Source of the DNA: Isoetes taiwanensis
Lineage: Eukaryota > Streptophyta > Lycopodiopsida > Isoetales > Isoetaceae
Length of the DNA: 64,000 nucleotides
Assembly: GCA_021234155.1 (NCBI GenBank)
Contig: JAJEKV010000031.1
Span: 15,493,748-15,557,747, forward strand
Direction of reading: 5' to 3'
Part shown: piece by piece, positions 47,177-60,529 of the stretch
How positions within the stretch are numbered: position 1 is the first letter of the stretch
How the letters are laid out: each line of letters opens with the position of its first letter
Notes under the pieces: generated by a model
What the model was told of the DNA's origin: nothing
Database searches by the model: none
What the model saw: the letters and a program-made list of their open reading frames with translations, nothing else
Position numbers and translations under genes: made by a program

Positions 47177-48525
47177 TTTTTTTTTTTTCTTTGAAGGATC
47201 AGATATATATATTAATTGAAACTCATCATTGACATACATACGCCCAGTGATATCATACACCTACATAACTTATTATGTAGGGATAACCACTCGGCTATGA
47301 AGCTAAACTTTTATAAGAGTGATGAAAGAGAGTCATGAGCTTGGAAAGCCCACTCCTCCTCCTCAAATGCAGCAAGATATTGGCGGACCTTTTGTTTCAA
47401 AGATGGCCATATGTTACTAGGGCATAGATATTCGTGGGAGAACACAAATTTTCTCCGTCTCTTCCGATTCAAAGCAACTCTTTTTCTAGCTTGCCAAGAT
47501 GATGGATACATGCCTAACAAGATCTGCTTTTCTGAAATAGAAGTCTCAAACTCTTCCTTCAATTTTTCCCATATTGTTCTGAGTTCCCTGCAGTCCATAA
47601 AACAATGTTCAATTGTTTCTTCTTCTTGTTCGCACATTGGGCAACTCGATGATACATTACTATTGAACTTGTTCACCAATATGTTTACCCCCTTGCTCTT
47701 ATGAATAATTTGCCATAAATAAAGGTGGTTACCTTTGGTAAGGTGTGGCTCCTCCAAACTCCTTTCCATATTTGGGTGATATGGTTATCTTCTAATGTTA
47801 ACTCCCATTGAGGGGAGACTTATCAATTCATTCCCATGTAAGACCTTATATGCTTTTGAAACAAAAATGTTTTTGTCAAGATTTTCACGAGGTAAGCGTA
47901 AAAGCACCTATTTGTGGGAACCGCATAAAGCGGAATATTATCACGCACTATGTTCCAAATTCGCTTATCACACGTTCTCAAGTTAAACTTGCTTTGGAAT
48001 GACTCTCCGTGAACATTGTACCCCACTTCGATACCAATCTCCAATCCAAGCTAAACCTCTCCCCAATCCATCTATTTTGTGTTCTTTTGTTCACCAAGAA
48101 AAAGTGGCACGCGGTCTCTGCTTGGTTTCCATTTGCGCCACCACAAAGGCATAGACACAGAGGTACAATTTTTATATCCAGCGCCATAGAACTTTTACTA
48201 CCTCCCAGCTTTTAATAGTCCTTTTTAAGAAATGGAGAAGTCCCATATGGCCTCAATTTATAAAGAGGGCCTGTGGTAGATCTCGCTTTTATGAAATGGT
48301 TTCTCAAGGTGGTACAGGTGACTTAGTGATTGTTTTAAAAGTTCAAGGTTCCCGAGATTTTGAGTCCCCGGGTGGAGAATTTTCCATGAATTTATTTCGG
48401 ACTAGGATCTTTCTTGTGCAACTTAAAATCGAGCATTCCTAGTCCCCCTTTGAGTTTTGATCTCGTGACACTTTCCACGCTTACTTTGACATTTGCCCTT
48501 CCTCATTTCCACCCCAAACAAACGT
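47177..48525 (-). mobile_element. Truncated L1 LINE on minus strand, cut by the duplication junction
   Basis: The T-run at 47177-47188 is the poly(A) of a minus-strand L1. Reading leftward from 48525, the sequence opens with STFVWGGNEEG, then GGLGMLDFKLHKK (about 48440), the conserved post-RT block. Frameshifted pieces follow, then the 152-codon zf-RVT end. Its 5' side stops exactly where copy B begins, so the L1 was severed by the duplication (or by a mis-join). Confidence 0.75.
47311..47769 (-). pseudogene. L1 ORF2 C-terminal zinc-binding region (zf-RVT)
   Basis: The 152-codon frame reads LYLWQIIHKSKGVNILVNKF and then CPMCEQEEETIEHCFMDC, the Cys-Cys-His-Cys pattern of zf-RVT in plant L1 ORF2. 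RELRTIWEKLKEEF and a basic RKRRRKFVF segment follow. The upstream continuation is in other frames, so the protein is broken. Confidence 0.75.
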
Positions 48526-51330
48526 AGAGGTGCTTGGCCAAGGATATTAGATGAAACATCCATATATGCTATGTATGCGCTTGTTGTTAAGTGGATAGTA
48601 TCTTGACCGTCATTTTGTAATGGGTTGGCACAATGGCTCTGGGCCTTTCCCTGCACCACAGACTTGTAGACAGGAGATCCGTGGGCTTACCTGTTGTAGA
48701 TTATTTGTCGGCAGAGGAACTGTGGATCTGCACTGGGTTACCCATTTTTGCATTGAAACAACAAACACTCAAGATGAGGAAGTGGATTTCACCACCAGCC
48801 CCTTTTCACGCATCTATTGCCTCAACATCCCGGTGCCGGCCATGCTGGATTACCACCATGCAGATACCTATGCCGGATGTTTGAGCATGATGGAGGGACT
48901 CATAAGGAGGCTTCCCACACTTCCTTGCGGTCGGCCCGGTTGGTTCACCTCGCTCATAACCGTTGAAAGATGCTTTGGGAGAAGCCAATCCGCGGAGGCC
49001 CTCGCGCCACCCACCTTCCCTCCTTGGATGGTTTGATGGCGGAGTGTAGGGAGATCAGCGGACTTTCAAACAAGTCCGTCACCAATCCCACCTTGTCCAC
49101 ATGCCATCCGGTCAATACAGCCTCATTCCTCCAGAACAAAGAAAGCGGATACCTCCCGCAGAAGGCACACCGCAATAGATGTTCGTCTCCTCCGGATCCC
49201 GGTACCCTGGGACGTGCGGAAAAGGTATTGAGTAAGGCTACACAAACCACATGGACCATTACCTTTGGAGCAATGGGTACAAGATACTTGCAAACATCTT
49301 TACGATCCGTTGAGCGAGGGCAACATTGCCTCCACCGGATGGGCTCTGCGGGTCATCCATGAGGGGATAGCATAATGGCCCAAGTAGCGCCCTGGCTAAT
49401 AGGAATTTAGATGACATGCTGCAGAACTCAAGTGGGTTGGGCCTCAATGGTGCCTCCGCCCTCCCAGCACTATTCAATAAAGCATTCGCGAAAGAAGGCT
49501 TCCCCCGGGGGATACTAGTAGATTGTGCCCATATACAAGGCAAGTGACCCTCAATGCCCGATTAACTATCGCACTATCATGGTCAGCTCTCTCTTTGCAA
49601 AATTATTGGGCATCCTGAGTAGCGAATCGATGATATGGGCGTAAGGAAAGATGTCGTGCTCGCACGAAGCGTGCACCGGCCCAATCATTCCACCACCCGG
49701 ATCATATTTTCGATTCCGCTACATAATCGTTGAGGATAGCGGGAATCTTCGATAATACTTGCATGTTGTTTTCGTGTATTTTGCAAAGGCTTTTGGACAC
49801 GATGGATCGGAATGATTCTTGGACGCATTGAGGTAGCTAGGACCCCGTTGACTTGCAAAGCGCAATATACAAAGTATACGAGCCATGCCGGGCCGTTTCA
49901 TCATCTAACGGGCGATCGTCGGTGGTATTTATGACGCCGGGGGTTGCCTTCTCTCCCCCACACTCTTTGGCCTATACATTGATCCGGAGGAAGGCGGCTT
50001 TTCCGAAAGTAATCACGGAGGGGAAGGGAGGAGGGCATCCATGCAACTACATAATCCGCAACTCATATATGCCGGCGATGTAAAGCTCTTTGGCCTATAC
50101 TCAGAGGATATACAACGCCACTGGATGCTCTTTGACACTTCGCCAGTTCATTGACATCGCGAGGTTACTTGGGTAAAACTAGGGTCTTTGCTTAGTTTCG
50201 GTCATCCCGTTAGCCAATGATTCCCTCATTCACTTACCGAGGACAAGATGTGGAGGTGACTCCTCACCTCCTGATATTTGGGGATCGAGTTCTCTACTAG
50301 CACCCATCAGATGCTACCATCGGGTATGCGGTCGCGATAGGGTTGGAACCATGCCATCACGAGCACACAAGGCGAGTTGTATGCACAGGGCCACACCACA
50401 CCTGTTTGCATTGGATCGAGCGGTTCTCGTGTGTATGGGGAAGAGGTGTGGGGTCCTTGATATATCTTACCACCTAGAATGACCTGGAGTGAAGAAGAAA
50501 GCTTCTTAGCGCACGAGCCCCTGGGGTAAAATCCACAGATGGCACTGCAGATCCCGCTTCCACGTGTTTTCTACTTCTTCAAAGGGTTGCCTTGGAATGC
50601 CATATTATTTACTTCGTAAGGTAGGTCGCTTATGGGTGATACACGTGCCTAACCTTGCTTTGGCCATAGCAATGGGTCCCCAATGCCTCAAACCTCATGT
50701 TGGAAGGATAAGCAAGCTCAAATGGTTCTCACCTTGGGATATATAGGCATACATATGCGAGTGTGCGGACAAAGAAGGATCCAATGCACTAAAGCTATAC
50801 ATAGATGCTATGGCACTCACGGGATGTAGATGCTCGCACACATTAAGATGGTGCACATTGTCTCCGCGATTGGAGATGTGTATGATGGACTTGGAAAGCA
50901 CGGAGGATAGGCTTTGTCGAAGGTTGTCGTGCGCCATTGAAGATGAATGTCATGCCCTTCGATTCTGCCAAAGATTTGCCCATATCCGGGCCCCGGGTAT
51001 ATTCAGTTGGTTGTGCACGAATTCTACCGCTATATGAGTTATTGGATACCTCCATGGGCTTGTTACGCCATATACCCGAGGTTATGGATATCTGAACTTC
51101 GGTTGTGTCCTCCAGGCAGATCGAATTGTCTTATACAATCTGTACAATATACCCAAAGATACTTATTAATTGCTAAGGTTTTTCCCTCGAAAACCCTTTG
51201 GGGAGGGTTTAATCGATAGTAATACGCCACGCTCTCTTTGTTTGGGTCCCATAGGCCAATTGATTTCCTGGATCTATAAAAGTCTATTTTATTCTATTCT
51301 ATTCTATTTTATTCTATTCTATTCTATTCT
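48526..51330 (+). pseudogene. Copy B of the LINE (endonuclease end, RT, tail)
   Basis: This matches 29955-32795, beginning in the endonuclease and ending at the (TATTC)n tail (about 51285-51330). Frames are far more fragmented than in copy A, with small indels at former CAG/CTG positions (for example 49640-49680 against 31078-31112). Those breaks may be sequence error and not decay. Confidence 0.8.
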
Positions 51331-52133
51331 TGTAGCTTACAAAGTTCATTATTCCTCTTCCCGACAAGAAAATGTATTGCTAACATCAACCTTGTTAATT
51401 TGGATTTTCCTAAGCATGGAGGAAAATATTTTTTGATTTTTTCTAAAACCGATTTCCTAAGATTTTGAGGATTTCGGTAGGAAAAAACTTCGGCGATCCA
51501 AAAATTAAATCCAAAAATCGACCAAGTGTTTTCCTTATGATTTCTTGATTTCTTGATTAAATAGTTACCCACCTTATTCGACGAGAGGGAATTTTCCCTC
51601 GCTTATCCGACCTGATCCGGGCGTGCATGCCGGTGGGCGTGCATACTCATACCAAATAATATGGCAACAAAAGATGAAGTTTCTCAATTCCAAGGATTAA
51701 TCTTTTGGGGACTTCTCCAAAATTTTTCGACGTGCCACATGGAGGCCTAAGTAAGGCCCTAACATTTGAAGCTCGGGTATCTGCTCTTCTTCTTACCAAG
51801 CGGCATATAGCTTTGGATCTGAGCCTTTATCTTCTCCGCATTCTTCGCAAAGATGGTATGCCAAGCTTTTTTTCCTTCAACGCTTTTTTGCTCCAAAGTA
51901 GTTTTTCTTTGTTTCTCGAGATCTTATTTTTAGGGCTTTAAGTTTTTCATGTCATTGCAGCTTAGTTTCTTCCAACTTGATAGAATGATCGCTCAACGTC
52001 TTCGCACTAATTCTAATTTGGACCTAGACCATCGCTGCTCAATACAATAGTTAAAATCAATAGCACGGTCAAGTGGGCTCTAATGTGCAAAAGATCATCG
52101 GTATTTATATTATAGATAGCCCATTATGGTGAG
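51331..52133. other. Copy B of 32796-33583
   Basis: Same spacer as in copy A. The exon-like end reads FEARVSALLLTKRHIALD before a GTATGCC donor (about 51761-51853). It differs from copy A in frame and in several CAG/CTG positions, so neither copy can be trusted for the peptide. Confidence 0.4.
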
Positions 52134-55100
52134 TCTATTATGAACCTACAGATAGAACTTTGGGAGACAAAGCCATTCTTCGCAGCGTTACTATGCTTCA
52201 CCTTCAAATCCAGGCAGACTATTGCTTTTATTTTAACCTTAAACTGCAAGTTAAATCTTAAACATATGTTATGTGTGGCAAACGATGCTCATTTGACCTT
52301 CTTTGAAAGGTAATGTTCATCACAGCACTCTAGAAGGTATTCATAGTTCTTTTCATCATTAGTTCATGTGATTGATGCAACATTTTTCAACAAGAGTTAA
52401 AAAGCTGATTGATATAATATTCTTCAACAAGAATTAATTCATCCTTCACATGGTAGATTGAAATATGTCTCTCCATTTATTCATTACATGGTGCACTAAA
52501 ACATGTTTGAATGTATCTCGAGGAGAGTTGTCGAGGATTTATCGAGTCGAGGGCAATATGTATCTCAAAATGAAGAGGACCTCCAAAATTTTGGTTTTAT
52601 ACGGCATGGCTTCACTTTGTCACAACATAGGTGCGTTTTGTATCGTTTAGGTTCTTCTTTCATGAATATCAATATCTAGGACAATAAAATGCTCTATGTG
52701 TTTGGCTTTAACACCATGGAATCTTATTATACAAAACAATGGTTTTGCAAGACACGGTTTATGTCCGAATAGAGCCGGGTTTTAGGGTGCCATCACCAAA
52801 TGTCCATGGTATTGCCATCATTGGAATTTCTTAGATTACCCTTCCGTAAGTTGCACGACTTTTACGTATTTTATTAATAGACGGGTTTAACTACAAATTC
52901 AATGCAATTGAGAGAAGGTGGGATGGCACATAGTGGCACATCTCACATTGCTTCATACTAGGGAGCATATGCCTTTTAGGCAAGGGTTTGTAAAACATAT
53001 CCAAAACCTTACATTCCATGGCTATAGTATGCACATTCAAAAGAAATTACAAAGGCCTCTTAGGCGGAACACTTGAGAAAGCAATTGTTATAGAATTTGG
53101 CCAAATAAGGTCAGGGTTTTGGAAAACTATTAGCAATCAATGACCACGTTGTTCATGCATCTAATAGTAGGATTAAAATAAATGGAATGCAAAAGACCTT
53201 ATCTTCCATTTGTATTTGTAAAAGAACTCATCCCTATTATATAAAGGTAGAAACTGGATGCGGATATATGTTGAATGATGTTGGTCAATATGTCTATGCT
53301 TCTCAAAGCGGACAAATATTAAAGAGACCTCTCTACATTATTCTAGATGGGGTCTTAGTTGTTTTCTATAGGAAGTCCCGATTCTCCTATTGTTTGGTAG
53401 GCTAACATTACATTTGATAAGTCTGCGTGGAAAACATGGAGTCCATGCCACGAGAGAGGGTTTTGGAAAGGAAGCAGTTGGCTTTATGAGGAAATGCTAC
53501 GAGGAAATGCTACATGAGCCGGTTAGCTTCCATCCGATTATACGAGCAGCAATGACATCACAATTTGAATTCCCTCTTTCTCATTCTTTGTAGTGCATGC
53601 CATTGAAAATCCACATGGTTTTAGTTGGATTCTCCTTATATTTCAAAATAACTTTGGATCGTGTTGAATCATGTCGGATCAAGAGTGCCACAATGTTGTA
53701 AAGGAAAATAAATTACTACGATCTGTGCCAATTTTTTAGATGATAACCCGTGGCGGGAAAGGCGTTGAGAGCTTTTAGATCGGTAGTATTGTTCTTTGCA
53801 TTTTTGAAAGTCTTATTCTTGCCAAAACTATGTGGTATAGCTCCACAATCACTCTAATGCCGCTGGTGTAAAATGTAAGCTTCAAGGCAGTATTTTTATG
53901 CTATTCTAAAGTGGGAGCCTCTGCTGGCTCGATGATGTGTTTCTTAGTAGGTTATTAAAGGTTAACAATTAAGTGCCCACAAGAAAATCTTGGTCATGTC
54001 CTGGAAAGTGCTATTGAGAACTCCAATCGTGAGGAAGTATGCAGAGTTACTTCGACTTGGTTACATGTGTCATGATATTTTTTTGTGTTCAAATTGCGTT
54101 TCAAAACATTCGGCTCCTTTACAGTGACGCACTAGATTCCTTTGCTAACAAGCGTCCATTCTCTTCAATGATTATAGTTATAGTTTGGGAAAGATAATCT
54201 AGATTTTGTTTGCAAGTTAACTTCAAGTCTAAATAATTATACGCCCTTCCCTCTTGACTTAAGCTCTAGACTTGCTAAATGCGTGTACAGTTATGTTTAT
54301 ACCTTTGTTGTAGCATTGCCAAGAGGGCAATTACATGTTTTATGCAAGAATTGATGTACCGGTTCAATGACGATTTACAACTCAAGATTATGACAAAGAT
54401 TCTACCGGTGTGTGAGATCTTTTATTTTTCCATTTCATGATATTCAATTCCAATTGTATAAAGAATTTGCACTTGCGAGGACCTCAATGGCTTATGTCTC
54501 TTTCCACAATTATTTGTTTTGGATGCATTAATGTGACCATGAACTTTTCAATATTGCGACTTTGAATCATTACAAAATTTAAGTTCCAAGTGTGAACCAT
54601 AACCATGGCAGGAGGAATTTGTCAAGCATCCATGATGTCCATAGTCGAAGCTCTATTGGTATGGAAGAACTGCAATAATATTATATATTAACTAAGGAAA
54701 TCCAATAATGTATGTTCTAATTTTGCAATATCTATCATGCTTTTAGACAAGACAAACTTTATAGCGCACAAAGGAGAATTAGGTCTATTCTTTGGTGGTT
54801 GAGAACTTCGGATAGTGTTGCTTCAGATCCAACTTCCATGTCTTTTATCTTTTATTTGACAAAGGTGTAAGGATAATCCGTCTTCTTACAGAGCATATTC
54901 AAATGTCATAGCTCTTCGCCGATCTTTACTCGGCCGTGAGCAAATTTCGCATGCATGAGCTATAAAAACGTATAATGTCAGTAGATTCATTCATTTTAGC
55001 AAATGCATTTTCTTTGGATATGTGTTCAATGTATTTTATAGATGCGGGCGGCAATTATATCATGTTGCAAGTGATCCAAACAAATGAAAAGCAGAATGTA

Positions 55101-56378
55101 TCAAACTTGAATAACAGGTTTATAAGGTACCATAGATCCATTCATCTATATTTTCAAAGATGGAGTATCAAAATTTGTTACCATGCCATGTATTGGATGC
55201 ATTAAGTGCTCTCAACCATATCCAACATACTATATGCAACCTATTGTCAAATGAAGCACTAGCTAGCGGTCACTTTTTGCTTAATAAAGACAAACAAGAT
55301 TTATGCCTAGCATCATGAAGTTGTCTCAAAAGTATATTCTTTTATAACAAATTATTATATTGTGCTCCCTTTTTTGGCATTCATCTCTATAAAGTAAAAT
55401 TATGCTATTTTGAGTTAGGTTTGTTTGACTAACATTTTACAAATTTGAAGCCCTGCAATTTTGTAATTTGCTTCAGAATTCTTGAGACATGTCCTTTCAA
55501 TTACTATGTAGTATAATTTCACTATGTTGCCATTTGCTATTTAGTGCGTTTAATTAATGGAAGGACAAGTGGATGTTTGTCCAAAGACTAGAAGACTTAA
55601 AAGGGACTAGATGATGGAATGTTCTCAAAACGAAATGAGATAGATGTTCGTCTAACAGCGTAAAGCATTAGAGCACACAATCTTTTGTTGATGGGTGTTT
55701 TACTCTGCTAGAGAAAAATACCACCTAGAGAGCACAACGCCTTTCAACTTAATTTCATATCTAGGAACATAATTGATTTATCTCTCAATAAATAGAAACA
55801 CTCCCAAAAAAAAAATTTATGGAATCATTTATTTTTCCAACACATAGCCACCTTAAAATAGCTTGCCAAAAGAACCTTCCTTCCTTCCCCGACACATTGT
55901 TTATATTGTAATATCCTCTTTAGTTTCTAGAGGTCAAATGCCACTACGTTGCGCTTCTTTAGTCCCAAGCTAAAGCCAATATCCCATGACATTTTACAAG
56001 TTGATTGTGCACTTTTAGTCCAAAGATCAAGCAATAGATAATAACAACATAAAATGAAAGAACAATCTCAAATCAAATAGCAACATGATAAAATTAATTA
56101 GGGGAAACCCTTGAACAAAAATATGGGTATTAGTGGACCACTATGAAATCTTGGATCAACCAAGATCGACCACATTATAGAACTTTCGACCTATAGATAC
56201 AAACTAAACAAACACTACGCCTACCTGACATAATGTGGCTAAAACCCGGCAACGCCGGGCATCGTTACTAGTTATTTCTAAATCATAAATGCTTACCATA
56301 ATCTTTCGACTTTCCACATATTTGAGGTACATAAATTCCTAAAAAGCATATGTATCATCATAGTTCTTTTCATAGTGA
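52134..56378. repeat. 4.24-kb tandem unit U3 (copy B)
   Basis: Counterpart of U1: it has the single GGAGAATT block near 54773 and the TATAACAAATTATTATATTG segment near 55340. It is heavily altered at CAG/CTG up to about 55.1 kb and nearly clean from 55.2 to 55.8 kb. Confidence 0.8.
56245..56272 (+). mobile_element. Helitron 3' terminus in U3
   Basis: A perfect CCCGGC-AAC-GCCGGG hairpin (56245-56259) and CTAG at 56268-56271 followed by T. Confidence 0.82.
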
Positions 56379-59300
56379 ACTATTATGAACCTCAAAGGAT
56401 AGAACTTTGGGAGACAAAGCCATGGCCGGTTTAAATTTACCATGCTTCACCTTCAAATCGAGGCGGGACTATTGCTTTTATTTTAACCTTAAAGCGCAAG
56501 TTAAATCTTAACATATGTTATGTGTGGCAAACGATGCTCATTTGACCTTCTTTGAAGGTAATGTTCATGCGCACTCCAGAAGGTATTCATAGTTCTTTTC
56601 ATCATTAGTTCATGTGATTGATGCAACATTTTTCAACAAGAGTTAAAAGCTGATTGATATAATATTCTTCAACAAGAATTAATTCATCCTTCACATGGTA
56701 GATTGAAATATATCTCTCCATTTATTCATTACATGGTGCACTAAAACATGTTTGAATGTATCTCGGAGAGGATTTATCGAGAGGATTTATCGGATCGAGG
56801 CAATATGTATCTCTCTAAAATGAAAGAGGACCTAGCTTGGTTTTATCGGCATGGCTTCACTTTGTCTGAACATAGGTGCGTTTTTGTATCGTTTAGGTTC
56901 TTCTTTCATGAATATCAACATCTAGGAGCAACAAAATGCTCTATGTGTTTGGCTTTAACACCATGGAATCTTATTATACAAAACAATGGTTTTGCAAGAC
57001 ACGGTTTATAACGAATAGAGTTTGGGTTTTAGGGGGTGCCATCACCAAATGTCCATGGTATTGCCATCATTGGAATTTCTTAGATTACCCATACGTAAAG
57101 TTTGCTGACTTTTTACGTATCTTATTAATGAGGCAGGTTTAACTACAAATTCAATGCAATTGAGAGAAGGTGGGATGGCAAATAGTGGCACATCTCACAT
57201 TGCTTCATAATAGGAGCATGTGTCTTTAGGCAAGGGTTTGTAAAACATATCCAAAACTTTAGATTCCATGGCTGCAGTATTGACATTCAAAAAAAGGAAT
57301 TACGAAGGCCTTTATTCGGCGGAACACTTGAGAGCAATTGTAGTAGAACTTGGTCAAATAAGGTCAGGGTTTTGGAAAACTATTAGCAATCAATGACTGA
57401 CGTTGTTCACATGCATCTAATAGTAGGATTAAAATAGCGAGGAATGCAAAAGACCTTATCTTCCATTGTATTGAAAAGAACTCATCCTCTATTATATAAA
57501 GGTAGGAATCTGGATGCCAGATATATGTTGAATGATGTTGGTCAATATGTCTATCGTTCTTAACTGGACAAAAATTAAAGAGACCTCTCTACCTTATTCT
57601 GGCCTTTGTTGTTTTCTATAGGAAAGATTTGATCCTATTCTTTGGTAGACTAACATTACATTTGATAGATTTGCATGGAAAAACATGGTATCCATGCCAC
57701 AGAGAGGTTTTTAGAAAGGGAGCAGTTGGTTCCATGAGGAAATGCTACGAGGAAATGCTACGTAGCCAGTTAGCTTCCATCTGATTATACCTGAGCAGCA
57801 ATGACATCACAATTTGAATTCCTCTTTTCTCTGTTCTTTGTAGTGCATGCCATTGAAAATCCACATGGTTTTAGTTGGATTCTCCTTATATTTCAAAATA
57901 ACTTTGGATCGTGTTGAATCATGTCGGATCAAAAAGTGCCACAATGTTGTAAAGGAAAATAAAATAAATTACTACACATCGTGCCAATTTTTTAGATGAT
58001 AACGAGGGGGCGGGAAAAAGGCGTTGAGAGCTTTTAGATCGGTAGTATTGTTCTTTGCATTTTTTGAAGTCTTATTACGCCAAAACTATGTGGTATAGCT
58101 CCACAATCACTCTAATGCCGATTGGTGTAAATGTAAGCTTCAAGGCGATATTTTTATGCTATTCTAAAGTGGAGCCTCTGGCGGCTCGGATGTGTTTTCT
58201 TAGTAGGTTATTAAAGGTTAACAATTGCGTTGCCACAAGAAAATGCGGTCAATGCGGAAAGTGCTATTGAGAACTCCAATGCGGTATGCGAGAGTTGCTC
58301 GACTTGGTTACATGTGTCATGATATTTTGTGTTCAAATTGCGTTTCAAAACATTCAGCTCCTTTACCGTGACACTAGATTCCTTTGCTAACAAGCGTCCA
58401 TTCTCTTCAATGATTATAGTTATAGTTTGGGAAAGATACTTGAGATTTTTTGTTTTGCAAGTTAACTTCAAGTCTAAATAATTACCTTACGCCCTTCCCT
58501 CTTGACTTGGCTCTAGACTTGCTAAATCGTGTACGGTTATGTTTATACCTTTGTTGTAGCATTGCCAAAGAGGGCAATTACATGTTTTATGCGAGTAATT
58601 GATGTCTTGGTTCAAACTTCCGATTTACAACTCAAGATTATGGCTGACATTCTACCGTGTGTGAGATCTTTTATTTTTTCCATTTCATGATATTCAATTC
58701 CAATTGTATAAAAATTTGCACTTACAGGGACCTCAATGGCTTATGTCTCTTCCCACAATTATTTGTTTTGGATGCATTAATGTGACCATGAACTTTTCAA
58801 TATTGCGACTTTGAATCATTACAAATTTAAGTTCCAAGTGTGAACCATAACCATGGCGGAGGAATTTGTCAAGCATCCATGATGTCCATAGCTGAGCTCT
58901 ATTGGTATGGAAGAAGCTGCAATAATATTATACATTAACTAAAATCCAATAATGTATGTTCTAATTTTGCAATATCTATCATGCTTTAGACAAGACAAAC
59001 TTCAGACGCGCACAAAGGAGAATTCAGTCTATTCTTTGGAGAATTCAGTCTATTCTTTGGTGGTTCAGAAACTCAGATAGTGTTGCTTCAGATCCAACTT
59101 CCATGTCTTTTATCTTTTATTTGACAAAGGTGTAAGGATAATCCGGTCTTCTTACGAGCATATTCAAATGTCATAGCTCTTCCTTGATCTTTACTCGACC
59201 AGGGAGCAAATTAAATGCAGGCGGAGCTATAAAAGCGTATAATCTGTAGATTCATTCATTTTAGCAAATGCATTTTCTTTGGATATGTGTGTTCAATGTA

Positions 59301-60529
59301 TTTTATAGATGCGGGCCAGCAATTATATCATGTTGCAAGTGATCCAAACAAATGAAAAGCAGAATGTATCAAACTTGAATAACAGTTGTAAGGTACCATA
59401 GATCCATTCATCTATATTTTCAGCATGGAGTATCAAAATTTGTTACCATGCCATGTATTGGATGCATTAAGTGCTCTCAACCATATCCAACATACTATAT
59501 GCAACCTATTGTCAAATGAAGCACTAGCTAGCGGTCACTTTTTGCTTAATAAAGACAAACAAGATTTATGCCTAGCATCATGAAGTTGTCTCAAAAGTAT
59601 ATTCTTTTATAACAAATTATTATATTGTGCTCCCTTTTTTGGCATTCATCTCTATAAAGTAAAATTATGCTATTTTGAGTTAGGTTTGTTTGACTAACAT
59701 TTTACAAATTTGAAGCCCTGCAATTTTGTAATTTGCTTCAGAATTCTTGAGACATGTCCTTTCAATTACTATGTAGTATAATTTCACTATGTTGCAACTG
59801 CTATTTAGTACGTTTAATTAATGGAAGGACAAGTGGATGTTTGTCCAGCACTAGAAGACTTAAAAGGGACTAGATGATGGAATGTTCTCAAAACGAAATG
59901 AGATAGATGTTCGTCTAACAGCGTAAAGCATTAGAGCACACAATCTTTTGTTGATGGGTGTTTTACTCTGCTAGAGAAAAATACCACCTAGAGAGCACAA
60001 CGCCTTTCAACTTAATTTCATATCTAGGAACATAATTGATTTATCTCTCAATAAATAGAAACACTCCCAAAAATAAAAACACTGAAATCATTTATTTTCC
60101 AACACATAGCCACCTTAAATAGCTTGCCAAAGAACCTTCCTTCCTTCCCACGACACATTGTTTATATTGTAATATCCTCTTTAGTTTCTAAAGGTCAAAT
60201 GCCACTACGTTGCGCTTCTTTAGTCCCAAGCTAAAGCCAATATCCCATGACATTTTACAAGTTGATTGTGCACTTTTAGTCCAAAGATCAAGCAATAGAT
60301 AATAACAACATAAAATGAAAGAACAATCTCAAATCAAATAGCAACATGATAAATATTAATTGGGAAACCCTTGAACAAAAAATATGGGTATTAGTGGACC
60401 ACTATGAAATCTTGGATCAACCAAGATCGACCACATTATAGAACTTTCGACCTATAGATACAAACTAAACAAACACTACGCCTACCTGACATAATGTGGC
60501 TAAAACCCGTGTAGAACCATGGATTCTAG
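56379..60529. repeat. 4.15-kb tandem unit U4 (copy B), mosaic
   Basis: This carries the doubled GGAGAATTCAGTCTATTC block (59024-59060), like U2. At 59560-60140 it carries the U1-type TATAACAAATTATTATATTG segment and TTCC count. It returns to the U2-type TTTCTAAAGG at about 60186. It ends at CTAG 60526-60529 with the hairpin replaced. Confidence 0.8.

Larger units (their letters stand above)
29955..48525. repeat. Large tandem segment, copy A (about 18.57 kb)
   Basis: Homology with copy B begins at AGAGGTAGCTTGGCCAAGG (29955) and at the same phrase lacking one A at 48526. Spacing is 18,570 there and 18,584 at the GGGC block near 41981/60565. The left limit cuts the plus-strand LINE endonuclease. 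The right limit cuts a minus-strand L1 ORF2. It may be a true recent tandem duplication or two haplotypes laid end to end. Confidence 0.85.
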
